Shown here piece after piece: positions 36,586 to 46,048 of a DNA stretch of 64,000 bases. Origin of the DNA: Oscillospiraceae bacterium (GTDB lineage Bacteria > Bacillota > Clostridia > Oscillospirales > Ruminococcaceae); assembly GCA_017462785.1 (NCBI GenBank), contig JAFTQJ010000079.1:36364-100363 (forward strand), written 5' to 3'. The notes beneath the pieces were generated by a model. The model worked only from the letters and a program-made list of their open reading frames with translations, was not told where the DNA came from and made no database searches. Position 1 is the stretch's first letter. Each line of letters begins with the position of its first letter. Position numbers and translations under genes: made by a program.

Positions 36586-37017
36586 TTATTCTTCTGTCAG
36601 GATCGCAATGGCTTTTGCGTATTTTTCAACTCTTTGCAGTGCCCGTTCGTCCACGGTGTCAAGCCTTGTGAGGTCGCTGTTGTGGTGAAGGTCAGCAAGC
36701 TTGACGGCTCTTGCGATGGGGTTCGGTCTGACTGCTTTCACATAGTCCAGATACGGTACTGCCGGATCATGGGTCAGGAGCATCAGTGCTTCGATCACTT
36801 CTGCCGGAAAGCCTTCCGCTTCGAGGTCGGAAAAGGTCAGCTCCGTGTCCTCGACCACATCGTGCAGGAGTGCGGCACATGCCGAATATTCATCCTCCAT
36901 CTGCTCTGCAAGGTGCATCGGATGGAAAATATACGGCACTCCGGTCTTATCCGTCTGTCCGTGGTGTGCGGCATAGGCGATCTGCATGGCTTTTTTGGTG
37001 AGTGCTGTGTAAATCAT
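36586..37017 (-). CDS. Small HD-domain hydrolase, MESH1/RelA-SpoT hydrolase-like
   Basis: 143 aa stand-alone HD domain. Visible metal ligands: FHPMHLA, LLHDVVEDTE and AVKLADLHHN, in the order and spacing of (p)ppGpp hydrolases. No synthetase, TGS or ACT domain. It could hydrolyse (p)ppGpp or a related nucleotide; substrate unproven. ATGA overlap with the DHH phosphoesterase gene upstream. Confidence 0.8.
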   Translation of the reverse strand: MIYTALTKKAMQIAYAAHHGQTDKTGVPYIFHPMHLAEQMEDEYSACAALLHDVVEDTELTFSDLEAEGFPAEVIEALMLLTHDPAVPYLDYVKAVRPNPIARAVKLADLHHNSDLTRLDTVDERALQRVEKYAKAIAILTEE

Positions 37018-37967
37018 TGTGCATTCTCCTTTTCCAGAAATTCACGGGCTGTCCGTTCCATGATCTCCCGTGCGGTCAGAGGATCGGTGTCGAGGTCACA
37101 GCATGCCGCATGGAAATGACCGCCGCCGCCGTGCACGGCACACAGCTCGTTGGCTGCAATGCTGCCGCTGGTTCTCGTGGAGCATCTTGTCCTGCCGTCC
37201 GGCAGCTCACGGATGGTCACAGCAACACGGATGCCGGCGATCCGCTCCGCAAGGGAGTTGATGCCCTCCAGCTCGGAATCAAGAATATCCGCCCTTTTCA
37301 GGTCATCAAGCGTGATGATGCCGGTCACGATCCTGTCATCACAGGTGAAGCGGAAGCTGTCGGTCAGGATCTTTTCGATCTTGATCCGCTGGGGTGTCTT
37401 GATGAACATATTCCGTCTGCCGATGCCGAAAATGTCCGCACCAAGCCCTGCAAGCTCCGCCGCCGTTGCGAAGGACTGCTGGTCGGTATCGGATGTGCGA
37501 AAGCACATGGTATCCGTCACGAGTGCCGTGTACAGGAAGTCCGCCATCAGCTTTGTCACCTCCACGCCCATCGCCTTGATGATCTTGAAAACGATCTCAC
37601 TGCATGCACCGCAGTCCGGCTCGACATATTTCCAGTCCGCATCAATGGAATTGTTCTGGTGGTGGTCAATACAGAAGGTGAAATGCTCCTGCTCATAGGT
37701 GCCCGTGCGTGCCGGTGCAGCACAGTCCACCGCAAGGTACAGCGGTGCATGCAGCTCATCCATCGGCACAAGGTCGGTCATGGGACGGTGGATGTGGGGG
37801 ATCTCATCACGCCCCCGAACATCACAGCGGACACCTGCCGCCTGCAAAGCAAGGGCAAGGGCGAACGCCGAACCGATACAGTCGCCGTCCGGACGGATGT
37901 GGTAGATGATGCGGATCTCCTCACTGGCTTTCAGTTTTTCCGCCATTTGTTCGATCGTGATGTTCAT
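37014..37967 (-). CDS. DHH-family phosphoesterase (NrnA-like)
   Basis: Likely degrades short oligoribonucleotides and/or pAp. 317 aa: DHH motif II HIRPDGDCIGSAFAL, CIDHHQNN, and the C-terminal DHHA1 domain with HGGGGHFHAACC. ATG 37967 has AAAGGAG upstream; the longer frame upstream would overlap the flavodoxin gene. A second, divergent paralogue is at 54549-55547. Confidence 0.88.
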   Translation of the reverse strand: MNITIEQMAEKLKASEEIRIIYHIRPDGDCIGSAFALALALQAAGVRCDVRGRDEIPHIHRPMTDLVPMDELHAPLYLAVDCAAPARTGTYEQEHFTFCIDHHQNNSIDADWKYVEPDCGACSEIVFKIIKAMGVEVTKLMADFLYTALVTDTMCFRTSDTDQQSFATAAELAGLGADIFGIGRRNMFIKTPQRIKIEKILTDSFRFTCDDRIVTGIITLDDLKRADILDSELEGINSLAERIAGIRVAVTIRELPDGRTRCSTRTSGSIAANELCAVHGGGGHFHAACCDLDTDPLTAREIMERTAREFLEKENAQ

Positions 37968-37984
37968 GCTGGTGCTCCTTTCTG

Positions 37985-38467
37985 TTATGCGTGCAGTTTC
38001 TGACAGAATTCCTTGATCTTCCGGTCGTTTTCCGCATCCGGTCTGGATTTCGGGTCGATCAGATGGAGGGTCGGGACATTCTCCGCAATGCCCAGAAGCT
38101 GTGCAAGTCCGGCAAATGCCTTGTCCGCACTGCCGCCGGCACTGCACATGACAAAGGCAAACTGCTTTCCGGCAAGCTTTTCAGACCGGATAAACGTCCG
38201 CAGGGGCGGTGCAAAGGTACCTGCCCAGACGGGGGATGCCAGAATGATGCGGTCATAGCTGTTGAGGTCGATGCTGTAAGGCTCCAGCTCCGGTGATTCC
38301 TTCATCTTGGCACTTTTGCCGCCCCAGAAGAATTTGGCAAATCCCTTGTCGGGGTAAGCTTTTTTGGGGATGAGCCGGAGCGTATCCGCTCCCAGCTCCT
38401 GTGCAATGCGTTCCGATGTCCATGCAGTGTTCCCCTCAAGGGAGTAGTGAACGATCAGTGTTTTCAT
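37985..38467 (-). CDS. Flavodoxin
   Basis: 160 aa FMN-binding electron carrier. Phosphate loop LIVHYSLEGNTAWTSERIA, then LASPVWAGTFAPPLRTFI near the isoalloxazine-binding loop and FVMCSAGGSADKAF. ATG 38467 follows AAAGGAG. It is single-domain; the phosphate loop differs from classical TGxTGNT in lacking two threonines. Confidence 0.87.
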   Translation of the reverse strand: MKTLIVHYSLEGNTAWTSERIAQELGADTLRLIPKKAYPDKGFAKFFWGGKSAKMKESPELEPYSIDLNSYDRIILASPVWAGTFAPPLRTFIRSEKLAGKQFAFVMCSAGGSADKAFAGLAQLLGIAENVPTLHLIDPKSRPDAENDRKIKEFCQKLHA

Positions 38468-38480
38468 GTGGATACTCCTT

Positions 38481-39047
38481 TCAGTGATTGGGCTGGTACC
38501 AGAATGTATGGATGCCGCTTGAAAATACAACCGCACCCTTGGGGACTTGCGTCAGGCAGTTGTACACATTCACATAATCTCCTGCTCCCGCACAGATGCC
38601 CAGAGCCCCCAACGTGCCGAGCATGGTCATATGGGGAAAGATCATGAAAATCAGAAACGGGATGAAGCCGAACACAAGGTTCGGGAGCATGGACATGAAC
38701 ACATACTGTGCCTTGCTCATATCCTCCGTACCGAGCACGAACAGCATTCCCTGTTTCAGGTTGTTGTACATCTTTACCTCGCCCCGGAAGCACACAGCAT
38801 GGAGGAATTCGTGGGGTACCATGCAGACCATTGCAAGGATCGCACCCCAGAAATCGGTGAGGATCTCACCGGACCGCAGCCACCCCAGCACCTCCATCAG
38901 AAGCAGAACGACCAGTGCGAATACATTCATAATAATGCCGAATTGTTTGAGATCTTCAAATTCCTTGAACTGCACCGCACCCTCCACATGCCGCTGTGCA
39001 AGTGTTTCCGGATCGCCGTTGTAGTTTCCTGCTATTTTGAATTTCAT
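38481..39047 (-). CDS. DUF3267 membrane metalloprotease-like protein
   Basis: 188 aa with about four membrane helices and an HEFLH zinc-binding motif near residue 79 (MVCMVPHEFLHAVCF), the hallmark of DUF3267. Usually predicted to be an intramembrane metalloprotease of unknown target. ATGA overlap with the GNAT gene. Confidence 0.85.
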   Translation of the reverse strand: MKFKIAGNYNGDPETLAQRHVEGAVQFKEFEDLKQFGIIMNVFALVVLLLMEVLGWLRSGEILTDFWGAILAMVCMVPHEFLHAVCFRGEVKMYNNLKQGMLFVLGTEDMSKAQYVFMSMLPNLVFGFIPFLIFMIFPHMTMLGTLGALGICAGAGDYVNVYNCLTQVPKGAVVFSSGIHTFWYQPNH

Positions 39048-40276
39048 TTGTCATTTCCTTTCTCGTTTTCAAAATCATACTCCATACAGCACATTTCCTC
39101 CTGCGTGACAAAGCCACGTTTCCGGTAAAAGCCCTCGGTTGCCTCGGCTCGCATGGTCAGGAGGAACACACGGCGGATGCCCTCTTGTTTGAGATGTGCC
39201 ATGAAATCGGCAAGCAGCTTTTTGCCGATGCCCCGATGCTGGTATTCCTTCACCGTCCAGAACTCGATGATCTGGAACACTACGCCGTCAAAGTACTGCT
39301 CCCCTCTGCCGAGGATCGCCGCAATGACCCTGCCGTCACGAATGACCGCCGCACCGTCAAAGCGGGGCGTTTCGGTGAAATGATGAATGCGTTCAAATGC
39401 CTGCTGCGTTTTCCAGTTATCGTTCCACGGGGCATCGTTGAACACCTTTACAAAGGAGTCTGACAGCAGACTGCACATATGGAAGTCATAGCCCTTTTTC
39501 AGCAAGCGGAAATCCGAATCCGGAAAACGCTCCCACTCCGGAAGTTTCTCATAACCGCAGCTTTCCAGATACCTGTCGTACAACTCCCAGAACAGCGTGA
39601 TCGCCCGTTCGCTGTCCGGCTCGGCGGCATGGATCACATCTGCAAAATCCGTACCGTCAGCATCGGAAAACTGTACTTTCACATAGGCATCAAAGGCTCT
39701 CGGCACGAGGATGAATTCTCCCCCATGTCCCGTACTTTCCATGCCGCAGCGGAATCCTCTGAAAAATGCCGCAAGTTCGGAAAATGAATTCTTTCCGAAA
39801 TACATCCCCGGACGTTTTTTCACGCCTGCAACAAAATGGCGTTCCTCCCAGCTGAGGTCACGGCTTTCTTCGTCCGTGTACGGCGGAATGTCCGTCCGTA
39901 TGCCGGTGTGCGGTTTCCATCCTGTGAGGGGTACACAGTCACGGCAGAGCAGGTATTCATCAATGAATTCCCAGCCCATATTCCATGCGGCTTCTTCATT
40001 GCCTTCTGCACCCACCCGCAAGATGACGTTGTACCAGCCTTCAGCCGTACATGTGTGAAATTTTTCCGCTGCATAATCATGCATCTTGTCGGGAAGCATG
40101 CTGACCGCACTTGCCGCTTCTTTGCCGTACATCTGTGCCGCCCAGTCATAAGTGCTTGCAAAAATAGAAAGATGAGAAAGCGTTTTTTCAATCAGGTATT
40201 TCTCCGGCTCTGCCTTGATCTGCAAAAGCAGAGCACGTTCTCTGGGGGTGATGTTATAAAAGTATTTCGTGGACAT
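39044..40276 (-). CDS. GNAT acetyltransferase with a large unidentified N-terminal region
   Basis: 410 aa. The C-terminal ~120 residues are a GNAT domain (IIEFWTVKEYQHRGIGKKLL with the acetyl-CoA pyrophosphate loop QHRGIG, and YRKRGF). Residues ~1-285 match nothing I know; they include a helical segment (1-120) and a stretch at ~150-200 with GVKKRPGMYFGKNSF and FRGFRCGM, which recalls a small alpha/beta module found in some bacterial proteins with RPGMYIG. Substrate unknown. 8 nt after pcrA and overlapping DUF3267. Confidence 0.78.
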   Translation of the reverse strand: MSTKYFYNITPRERALLLQIKAEPEKYLIEKTLSHLSIFASTYDWAAQMYGKEAASAVSMLPDKMHDYAAEKFHTCTAEGWYNVILRVGAEGNEEAAWNMGWEFIDEYLLCRDCVPLTGWKPHTGIRTDIPPYTDEESRDLSWEERHFVAGVKKRPGMYFGKNSFSELAAFFRGFRCGMESTGHGGEFILVPRAFDAYVKVQFSDADGTDFADVIHAAEPDSERAITLFWELYDRYLESCGYEKLPEWERFPDSDFRLLKKGYDFHMCSLLSDSFVKVFNDAPWNDNWKTQQAFERIHHFTETPRFDGAAVIRDGRVIAAILGRGEQYFDGVVFQIIEFWTVKEYQHRGIGKKLLADFMAHLKQEGIRRVFLLTMRAEATEGFYRKRGFVTQEEMCCMEYDFENEKGNDK

Positions 40277-40284
40277 TGTATCAC

Positions 40285-42642
40285 CTATATCTTTCGCAGC
40301 TTCTGGTGCTTTGCCATGATCTTCTTTGTCCCCACACGGTCAAAGGCGATCTCCATGAACGCATCTCCGCCCATGTGCTCGATGGAAAGTACGGTGCCGT
40401 CACCGAATACCGCACTGTTCACACGTTCTCCGACTGCAAAATCCAGTGTCGGAGCAGGAGCATTTTTCTGTGCCTGCATCCTTGCTGCCGAAGCCTGAGC
40501 CTGTTTCAGATAGGAAAGACCGCTGCTGCGTGAGATCTCCGCCGGCATATCGTCCATGCGGCGGATGGTGCGGTCGTCCGTTTCCAGCTGCTCCTGCGGA
40601 ATCTCACGCAGGAAGCGTGACGGCGGATTCTGCTTGTAGCTGCCGAAGAGCAGACGGTTCTGGGAATGGATGAGGTACAGGTGCCGCTTGGCTCTTGTGA
40701 TCGTCACATAGGCAAGGCGGCGTTCCTCCTCCATGTCCTCCTGTGAATCCATGCTCCGCATGGAGGGGAAAATATTCTGCTCCATGCCCACCGCAAAGAC
40801 CGTATCAAATTCCAGACCCTTTGCCGCATGCATCGTCATAAGGGAAACGCTCTCGCCGTCCTGCATGCGGTCGGCATCCGTGTAGAGGGCGTTTTCCTCC
40901 AGAAATCCCTCCAGCGTGGGGGATTCGCTCGATTCCATGTAATCCTTGATATTGGAACGGAATTCCTCCACGTTCTCCAGACGCACTTCCCCCTCGTCGC
41001 CCTGAAGCCGCAGCATTGCCTTGTAGCCCGTTCTGTCCAGTACGGCATCGAACAGCTCGTCCAGCGGTGCGGTTTCCGCAAGCTCCGAAAGCCCGTCCAT
41101 CATCTCCGCAAACTGCAAAAGCGGTGCGGGGCGTTTGAGTGCCGGAAAATCCTTTGCGTTCCGCATGACCTCCAGCGGTGTCATATGCAGGTCATGCCCG
41201 ATCTGCAAAATGGTGTTCACGGTCGCATCACCGATGCCACGCTTCGGCTCATTGACGATCCTCTCGAACCGCACGGAATCATTCGGATTCTGCAAAAGGC
41301 AGAGGTAGGCGGTCACGTCCCTGATTTCCTTTCTGTCCTGAAAGCGGACACCGCCGTAGACACGGTAGGGGATCTTGTTCCGCATCAGTGCACGCTCCAC
41401 GCTGTTGGAGAGGGCGTTCATGCGGTAGAGCACGGCAAAATCCGTGTACGGTCTGCCGTCCTTCACCGCCTGCTCAATGGTATCGGCGATGAACTGTCCC
41501 TCGTCCTTCTCCATGCTCACTTTCAGCAGATGCACCTTTTCGCCGTCCCCAGCCGCCGTCCAGAGTTTCTTCTCCTTGCGGTTCTCGTTGTGGGAGATCA
41601 CGGCATTGGCAGCATCCAGAATATGCTGGGTACTGCGGTAATTCTCCTCCAGCCGGATGGTCTTGCAGCCTGCAAACTGCTCCTCGAACTGGAGAATATT
41701 CTCAATGGTCGCACCTCGGAAGCGATAGATGCTCTGGTCATCATCACCCACGACGCAGAGGTTCTGATGCCCCTGTGCAAGCAGGCTGACGAGCCGGTAC
41801 TGGGCGTAGTTGGTGTCCTGATATTCGTCCACCATGAGATAGCGGAATTTCCGCTGGTATTTTTCCAGAATATCGGGGCATTCCTCAAACACACGCACGG
41901 TCAGGCAGATGAGGTCGTCAAAATCCACCGCCTGTGCGTCATGCAGACGCTCCTGATATGCCTTGTAGAGCTTGGCAGCCACGGACTTCCAGTAATCCGT
42001 GCCAGCCTCCCGTGCATACTGCTCCGGAGAGATCATTCTGTCCTTGGCATGGCTGACGGCGGCGAGGATGCTCTTGGGAGGGAATTTCTTCTCAGAAATG
42101 TCCAGCTCACGCATGCAGGTTTTCATCACACGCAGGCTGTCGTCGCTGTCATAGATCGTGAAGCTCTTCTCGTAGCCGATGCGTTCAATGCAGGTTCGCA
42201 GGATGCGGACGCATGCAGAATGGAATGTGGAGGCGTGGATGTCAAGTGCCGCATCGCCGAGCGTTTCGGCAAGACGGCTTTTCAGCTCACCGGCAGCCTT
42301 GTTTGTGAAGGTGATGGCGAGGATCTGCCACGGCTGGACGGGACGTTCTGCGATGATGGACTGCAATTCTCCCATCGTCATACTGCCGCCGGCGATATAA
42401 TCCCGAAGCTGTTCGATTTCGGCATCGGACGGAACAGGGGCGGGGGTATGGGCGGCATCACCGAACAGCACCATATTGGCTATGCGGTTGACAATGACCG
42501 TGGTCTTTCCGCTGCCGGCTCCGGCAAGAACGAGCACGGGACCTTTCACGGTCGTGACTGCCTCGAACTGCTGGGGGTTCATCTGCCGGAAGCAGCGTCT
42601 GAGGGCTTCCTGTTTGAGGGTAAGAAATTCTGTTTCAGTCAT
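40285..42642 (-). CDS. pcrA: ATP-dependent DNA helicase PcrA/UvrD
   Basis: SF1 3'-5' helicase for repair and replication restart. 785 aa: Q motif MNPQQFEAV, Walker A AGAGSGKT at ~40-47, Walker B VDEYQDTNYAQY, GDDDQSIYRFRGA, and SLMTMHAAKGLEFDTVF. The C-terminal Tudor-like module (GERVNSAVFGDGTVLSIE) is the RNA-polymerase-binding tail typical of PcrA. Normal length. Confidence 0.96.
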   Translation of the reverse strand: MTETEFLTLKQEALRRCFRQMNPQQFEAVTTVKGPVLVLAGAGSGKTTVIVNRIANMVLFGDAAHTPAPVPSDAEIEQLRDYIAGGSMTMGELQSIIAERPVQPWQILAITFTNKAAGELKSRLAETLGDAALDIHASTFHSACVRILRTCIERIGYEKSFTIYDSDDSLRVMKTCMRELDISEKKFPPKSILAAVSHAKDRMISPEQYAREAGTDYWKSVAAKLYKAYQERLHDAQAVDFDDLICLTVRVFEECPDILEKYQRKFRYLMVDEYQDTNYAQYRLVSLLAQGHQNLCVVGDDDQSIYRFRGATIENILQFEEQFAGCKTIRLEENYRSTQHILDAANAVISHNENRKEKKLWTAAGDGEKVHLLKVSMEKDEGQFIADTIEQAVKDGRPYTDFAVLYRMNALSNSVERALMRNKIPYRVYGGVRFQDRKEIRDVTAYLCLLQNPNDSVRFERIVNEPKRGIGDATVNTILQIGHDLHMTPLEVMRNAKDFPALKRPAPLLQFAEMMDGLSELAETAPLDELFDAVLDRTGYKAMLRLQGDEGEVRLENVEEFRSNIKDYMESSESPTLEGFLEENALYTDADRMQDGESVSLMTMHAAKGLEFDTVFAVGMEQNIFPSMRSMDSQEDMEEERRLAYVTITRAKRHLYLIHSQNRLLFGSYKQNPPSRFLREIPQEQLETDDRTIRRMDDMPAEISRSSGLSYLKQAQASAARMQAQKNAPAPTLDFAVGERVNSAVFGDGTVLSIEHMGGDAFMEIAFDRVGTKKIMAKHQKLRKI

Positions 42643-42660
42643 GATTCTCTCCTTATGATA

Positions 42661-43332
42661 TTACCTTGATTGCAGCAGCATAAAGCCGATGGTGTTGATC
42701 GCAAAATTCGCAAACATGTGGACAAACCACGATGCATAGAGATTTCCCTGTTTTTCGTTCAGCCAGTTGAAGATCATGCCGCCGGCGGTCAGTCCCGCCA
42801 TGCAGAGCAGGAAGAGCGGCAGGCTGAACCATCCGAGCATCATTGCCACATGGTAGAGGGCAAAGACCACGGAGCTGAACAGGTACGCAAACCGCCGTGA
42901 ATGCAGGGCTTTGAGATTGCCGAACAGGAATCCCCGGAAAAAGAATTCCTCCAGCAGGGAATTGACAAAGGAAATGTAGACTGCCACAAAGAGGAAATTA
43001 TCCTTCGTCACGCCGGCGGATTCCGTCAGGGAGCCGGCAACGGCGGAGAAGTCAAACACCCCACGCACCAGAAAATAGGCACAGAGGATCAGTGCATACA
43101 GACCGATGCCGAGCAGGAGGGGCTTGTGCAGACCCTGTTTCTGCAAACGGAATGCCTCCAGAGCATGGATGCTCCCGTCCGCCTTGGAAAGCAGGAACGG
43201 GCAGAGCAGGAAGAGGATGAGCTTGATGATGGACTTGACCGCATACCCCGGCATCAGCACACCATCTACCAGAGCCATCATGCCGCAGCATAGCACAGCG
43301 GTCAGGATGACGGCGAGGGTGGATTTTTTCAT
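42661..43332 (-). CDS. CPBP (Abi/Rce1-like) intramembrane metalloprotease
   Basis: 223 aa with six to seven membrane helices. Motif 1 EEFFFRGF, motif 2 FALYHVAMM and motif 3 HMFANFAIN are intact, so it is expected to be active. ATG 43332 follows AGAGGTG; an upstream in-frame start at 43374 would be inside the promoter. First gene of a seven-gene minus-strand run with pcrA. Confidence 0.9.
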   Translation of the reverse strand: MKKSTLAVILTAVLCCGMMALVDGVLMPGYAVKSIIKLILFLLCPFLLSKADGSIHALEAFRLQKQGLHKPLLLGIGLYALILCAYFLVRGVFDFSAVAGSLTESAGVTKDNFLFVAVYISFVNSLLEEFFFRGFLFGNLKALHSRRFAYLFSSVVFALYHVAMMLGWFSLPLFLLCMAGLTAGGMIFNWLNEKQGNLYASWFVHMFANFAINTIGFMLLQSR

Positions 43333-43362
43333 GGGATCACCTCTTTGATACAATGTATCTTT

Positions 43363-43391
43363 ATTATAACACAAATGTTCTCACATTGCAA
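43363..43391 (-). promoter_or_regulatory. Promoter of the CPBP-pcrA operon
   Basis: TTGCAA (43391-43386), 17 nt, TATAAT (43368-43363), with TTGTGT extended -10. Confidence 0.8.
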
Positions 43392-43436
43392 GAGTGGGGT
43401 TGACAGAGTACGAAATTCCCAACCCAAAATAAAAAC

Positions 43437-43649
43437 ACAGCACCACCTCTCAGTGATGCTGTTAGTCTGTCGAAAAAACTTGTTAGGTTCAAAGGACGAA
43501 GTCCTTTGGCGGGTTGAGGGTACGCAGTACCCTCGCAATATAGCCCCTCCCCTCGGGGAGGGGTTGGGGTGGGGGCAATCTTTGGGGTTCTAACCCCAGA
43601 AAAAAGACTTTTTTGACAAGCTGACAGCACCACCTCTCAGTGATGCTGT
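43437..43649. mobile_element. MITE-like hairpin element, about 213 bp
   Basis: Exact 26 bp copies of a hairpin (43437-43462 and 43624-43649, starting ACAGCACCACCTCTCAGTG) bound the element. Read inwards from both ends, the hairpin is followed by a matching tract (CTGTTAGTCTGTCGAAAAAA on the left, CTGTCAGCTTGTCAAAAAAG from the right), giving imperfect terminal inverted repeats of ~45 bp. Between them lie four more hairpins: AAAGGAC-GAA-GTCCTTT, GAGGGTACGCAGTACCCTC, CCCCTCCCC / GGGGAGGGG and GGGGTTCTAACCCC. No coding. The outer hairpins may also end transcription of the NSS transporter gene. Confidence 0.7.
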
Positions 43650-43657
43650 GCATTCGT

Positions 43658-45025
43658 TTATCGGAAGAAATTGTAGATCCCGACCACGAACAGGATCGCT
43701 ACGATGACCGGAAGGATACAGCTCATGTAGAACCGCATCCATTTCTGCACCTTCAGACCCTTGCCGGAATTTGCTTCAGCTGTGAAATTCTCCCATCCCC
43801 AGCCCTTTTTCATCGTACAGAAGAGGATGAACGCCAGAGAGCCGATGGGGAGGATCAGGTTGCTGACAATGAAATCCTCCAGATCAAGCACGCTCGAACC
43901 CTCGCCGAACGGCTGGAAGCCGCTGAGGACATTGAAGCCCAGTGCACAGGGCAGGGAGAGGACGAACATCAGAACGCCGTTGATCAGACAGGATTTCTTT
44001 CTGCTCCAGCCGAACATGTCCATCGTGCAGGCAAGAATGCCCTCGAATACCGTCAGCACCGTGGAAAGTGCCGCAAAGCTCATGAATACGAAGAACAAGC
44101 TGCCCCAAAGCCTGCCGAGTGGAATATGATTGAAAATATTCGGGAGCGTGATGAAGATCAGGGACGGGCCGCTGCTCACCTCCACATCATAGGCGAAGCA
44201 TGCCGGAAAAATAATCAGACCGGATGCCAGTGCAACAAAGGTATCCAGCAGTGCCACATTCACCGCCTCGCCCATCAGTGCACGGTCCTTGTCGATATAG
44301 CTGCCGAAGATCGCCATTGCACCCATGCCAAGGCTGAGGGTGAAGAACGCCTGATTCATCGCCGCTACAATGACATTTGCAAGACCGATCTCATTCATAC
44401 GCTTCACGCTCGGCAGGAGATAGAAAGCAAGCCCCTCCTCGCCGCCGTCCATGAATGCACTGTTCACAGCAAGCACGATCATAATGACGATCAGTGCGAT
44501 CATCATCCATTTGGTGATCTTCTCCAGACCGTTCTGCAAGCCGATCGCACAGACCGCAAAGCCGATCACCACCGCAATTGTCATATACAGCACCTGCATG
44601 CCTGCGTCACCGAGCATCGTGCCGAAATGCTGTTCGACACCGCCGGCATCCAGCCCGACGAAATCCCCCTTTGCTGTATCCACGAAATACCGCAGCATCC
44701 AGCCGCAGACCGTGGTATAGAACATCATGAGGATGTAGTTGCCGATCACCGCCACAAGCCCGTGCCAGTGCCATTTGCTTCCTTCGGGTTCGAGTGCCTG
44801 ATACATCCTCGCCGGACTTTTCTGGCTTGCACGTCCGAGTGAAAATTCCATCGTCATGACCGGTACGCCCAGTATGATGAGGAAAAACAGGTAGATCAGC
44901 ACGAACAGACCGCCGCCGTTCTGCCCGACCATGTACGGGAATTTCCATACGTTTCCTATGCCGATTGCACAGCCGGCACTGAGCAGAATGAAGCCCAGAC
45001 GGCTGCCTAAACGTTCTCTTTTCAT
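43658..45025 (-). CDS. Neurotransmitter:sodium symporter (NSS/SNF) family transporter
   Basis: LeuT-fold Na+-dependent amino-acid transporter. 455 aa, about 12 helices; helix 1 GFILLSAGCAIGIGNVWKFPY is the family signature, and NQAFFTLSLGMGAMAIFGSY helix 6 is also typical. Many bacterial members carry Trp or Tyr; the substrate here cannot be told. Downstream of the hydrolase gene (21 nt), probably cotranscribed. Confidence 0.93.
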   Translation of the reverse strand: MKRERLGSRLGFILLSAGCAIGIGNVWKFPYMVGQNGGGLFVLIYLFFLIILGVPVMTMEFSLGRASQKSPARMYQALEPEGSKWHWHGLVAVIGNYILMMFYTTVCGWMLRYFVDTAKGDFVGLDAGGVEQHFGTMLGDAGMQVLYMTIAVVIGFAVCAIGLQNGLEKITKWMMIALIVIMIVLAVNSAFMDGGEEGLAFYLLPSVKRMNEIGLANVIVAAMNQAFFTLSLGMGAMAIFGSYIDKDRALMGEAVNVALLDTFVALASGLIIFPACFAYDVEVSSGPSLIFITLPNIFNHIPLGRLWGSLFFVFMSFAALSTVLTVFEGILACTMDMFGWSRKKSCLINGVLMFVLSLPCALGFNVLSGFQPFGEGSSVLDLEDFIVSNLILPIGSLAFILFCTMKKGWGWENFTAEANSGKGLKVQKWMRFYMSCILPVIVAILFVVGIYNFFR

Positions 45026-45046
45026 ATGACCTCCAGACTGCGGATA

Positions 45047-45802
45047 CTATTCCTGATGCATCCGTTTTTCAACAATATCCAGCCATTTTTCAGGCTGGTA
45101 AATGGCATATTCACAGTGGGCACAGCCCTCCAGACACACGATCTCCGTCTGCGGAAAAAGCTGCTTCATCCTCTGTGCTGCCTTTTTGGAAACAGCTTCA
45201 TTGCCCTTGGTGCCGTGGATGAACAGAATTCTGGTATCGGGCGAACCATCTTTCTGCACTGTGTATCTGCTGACCGATGCGATCGCATTCCGGATGGAAT
45301 CCGCCGACATGATGTCCGCCATTTTCAGGTAGCTTTCCAGATACTGTTCCGGCAGAAAATCACGCTTGAAGGCAGCGATCGTTTTCGGATCACGGAGCCT
45401 TGATTTGCGGATGATCCGCAGATAATTCTGCGTCATGACAAACTCCGCCGCTTTCGGGATCCGCACAATGGGTGCACCATCAAGGACGAGGTGCCGGATG
45501 CGGAGTCCGCTGTTCTGCCAGAGTCTGCAAGCCACAGCACCGCCCAGCGAAATGCCGCAGACTGCATGGAGCGTGGTAAGCTTCTGGCTTCTGAGATAGG
45601 CTGCGATGGTGTCCGCTTCCTCCTCAATGCTTCTGAATTCGCTCGGCTCCTCCTCCGTATGGGCATCCAGAGCCGCAGCGATCACATAATGATCCCGACA
45701 GAAATGGGCGATCTGCGGTCCCCAGATCTGCCAGGGCGTGAGCATCCCGTGGATCAGCAGAATGACGGGGGATGAGGGCTGACCGAAGGTGTGGAATCTC
45801 AT
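45047..45802 (-). CDS. Alpha/beta hydrolase
   Basis: 251 aa. Oxyanion segment LLIHGMLTPWQIWG, nucleophile elbow CGISLGGAV, acid near ILFIHGTKGNEA and catalytic His in EGCAHCEYAIY. No signal peptide, so cytosolic; substrate unknown. First gene of the two-gene unit with the NSS transporter. Confidence 0.85.
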   Translation of the reverse strand: MRFHTFGQPSSPVILLIHGMLTPWQIWGPQIAHFCRDHYVIAAALDAHTEEEPSEFRSIEEEADTIAAYLRSQKLTTLHAVCGISLGGAVACRLWQNSGLRIRHLVLDGAPIVRIPKAAEFVMTQNYLRIIRKSRLRDPKTIAAFKRDFLPEQYLESYLKMADIMSADSIRNAIASVSRYTVQKDGSPDTRILFIHGTKGNEAVSKKAAQRMKQLFPQTEIVCLEGCAHCEYAIYQPEKWLDIVEKRMHQE

Positions 45803-45912
45803 AGCGGATGTGCACTCCCCTCTCCTGCCGCATGCATGGCACTCAGATCATAATACATTTGAAACGCCTCCATTTGATACTATGCTGCCGGTTTTGTGCA
45901 GCTGTACTCACT

Positions 45913-45941
45913 ATTATAGCACATCTGCCGCCGAATTGCAA
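45913..45941 (-). promoter_or_regulatory. Promoter of the hydrolase-NSS transporter unit
   Basis: TTGCAA (45941-45936), 17 nt, TATAAT (45918-45913), with ATGTGC extended -10. Confidence 0.8.
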
Positions 45942-45970
45942 GTACGTCATTCCTGTAAGGAGATGCTCCG

Positions 45971-46009
45971 AAAAAAAGGAGCTGTTCCCTGCATTTGGAA
46001 CAGCTCCTT
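45971..46009 (-). terminator. Terminator of the xylanase gene
   Basis: 13 bp perfect stem (AAGGAGCTGTTCC / GGAACAGCTCCTT, 45976-45988 and 45997-46009) followed by seven T on the minus strand, about 40 nt after the stop codon. Confidence 0.92.
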
Positions 46010-46048
46010 TGATGATGATGGTACGAGTTTTCCATCAGACTCGCATGA

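Noticed and set aside
43640-45025. Open frame opposite the NSS transporter
   Set aside because: Antisense shadow with His/Glu-rich nonsense; the transporter is unambiguous.
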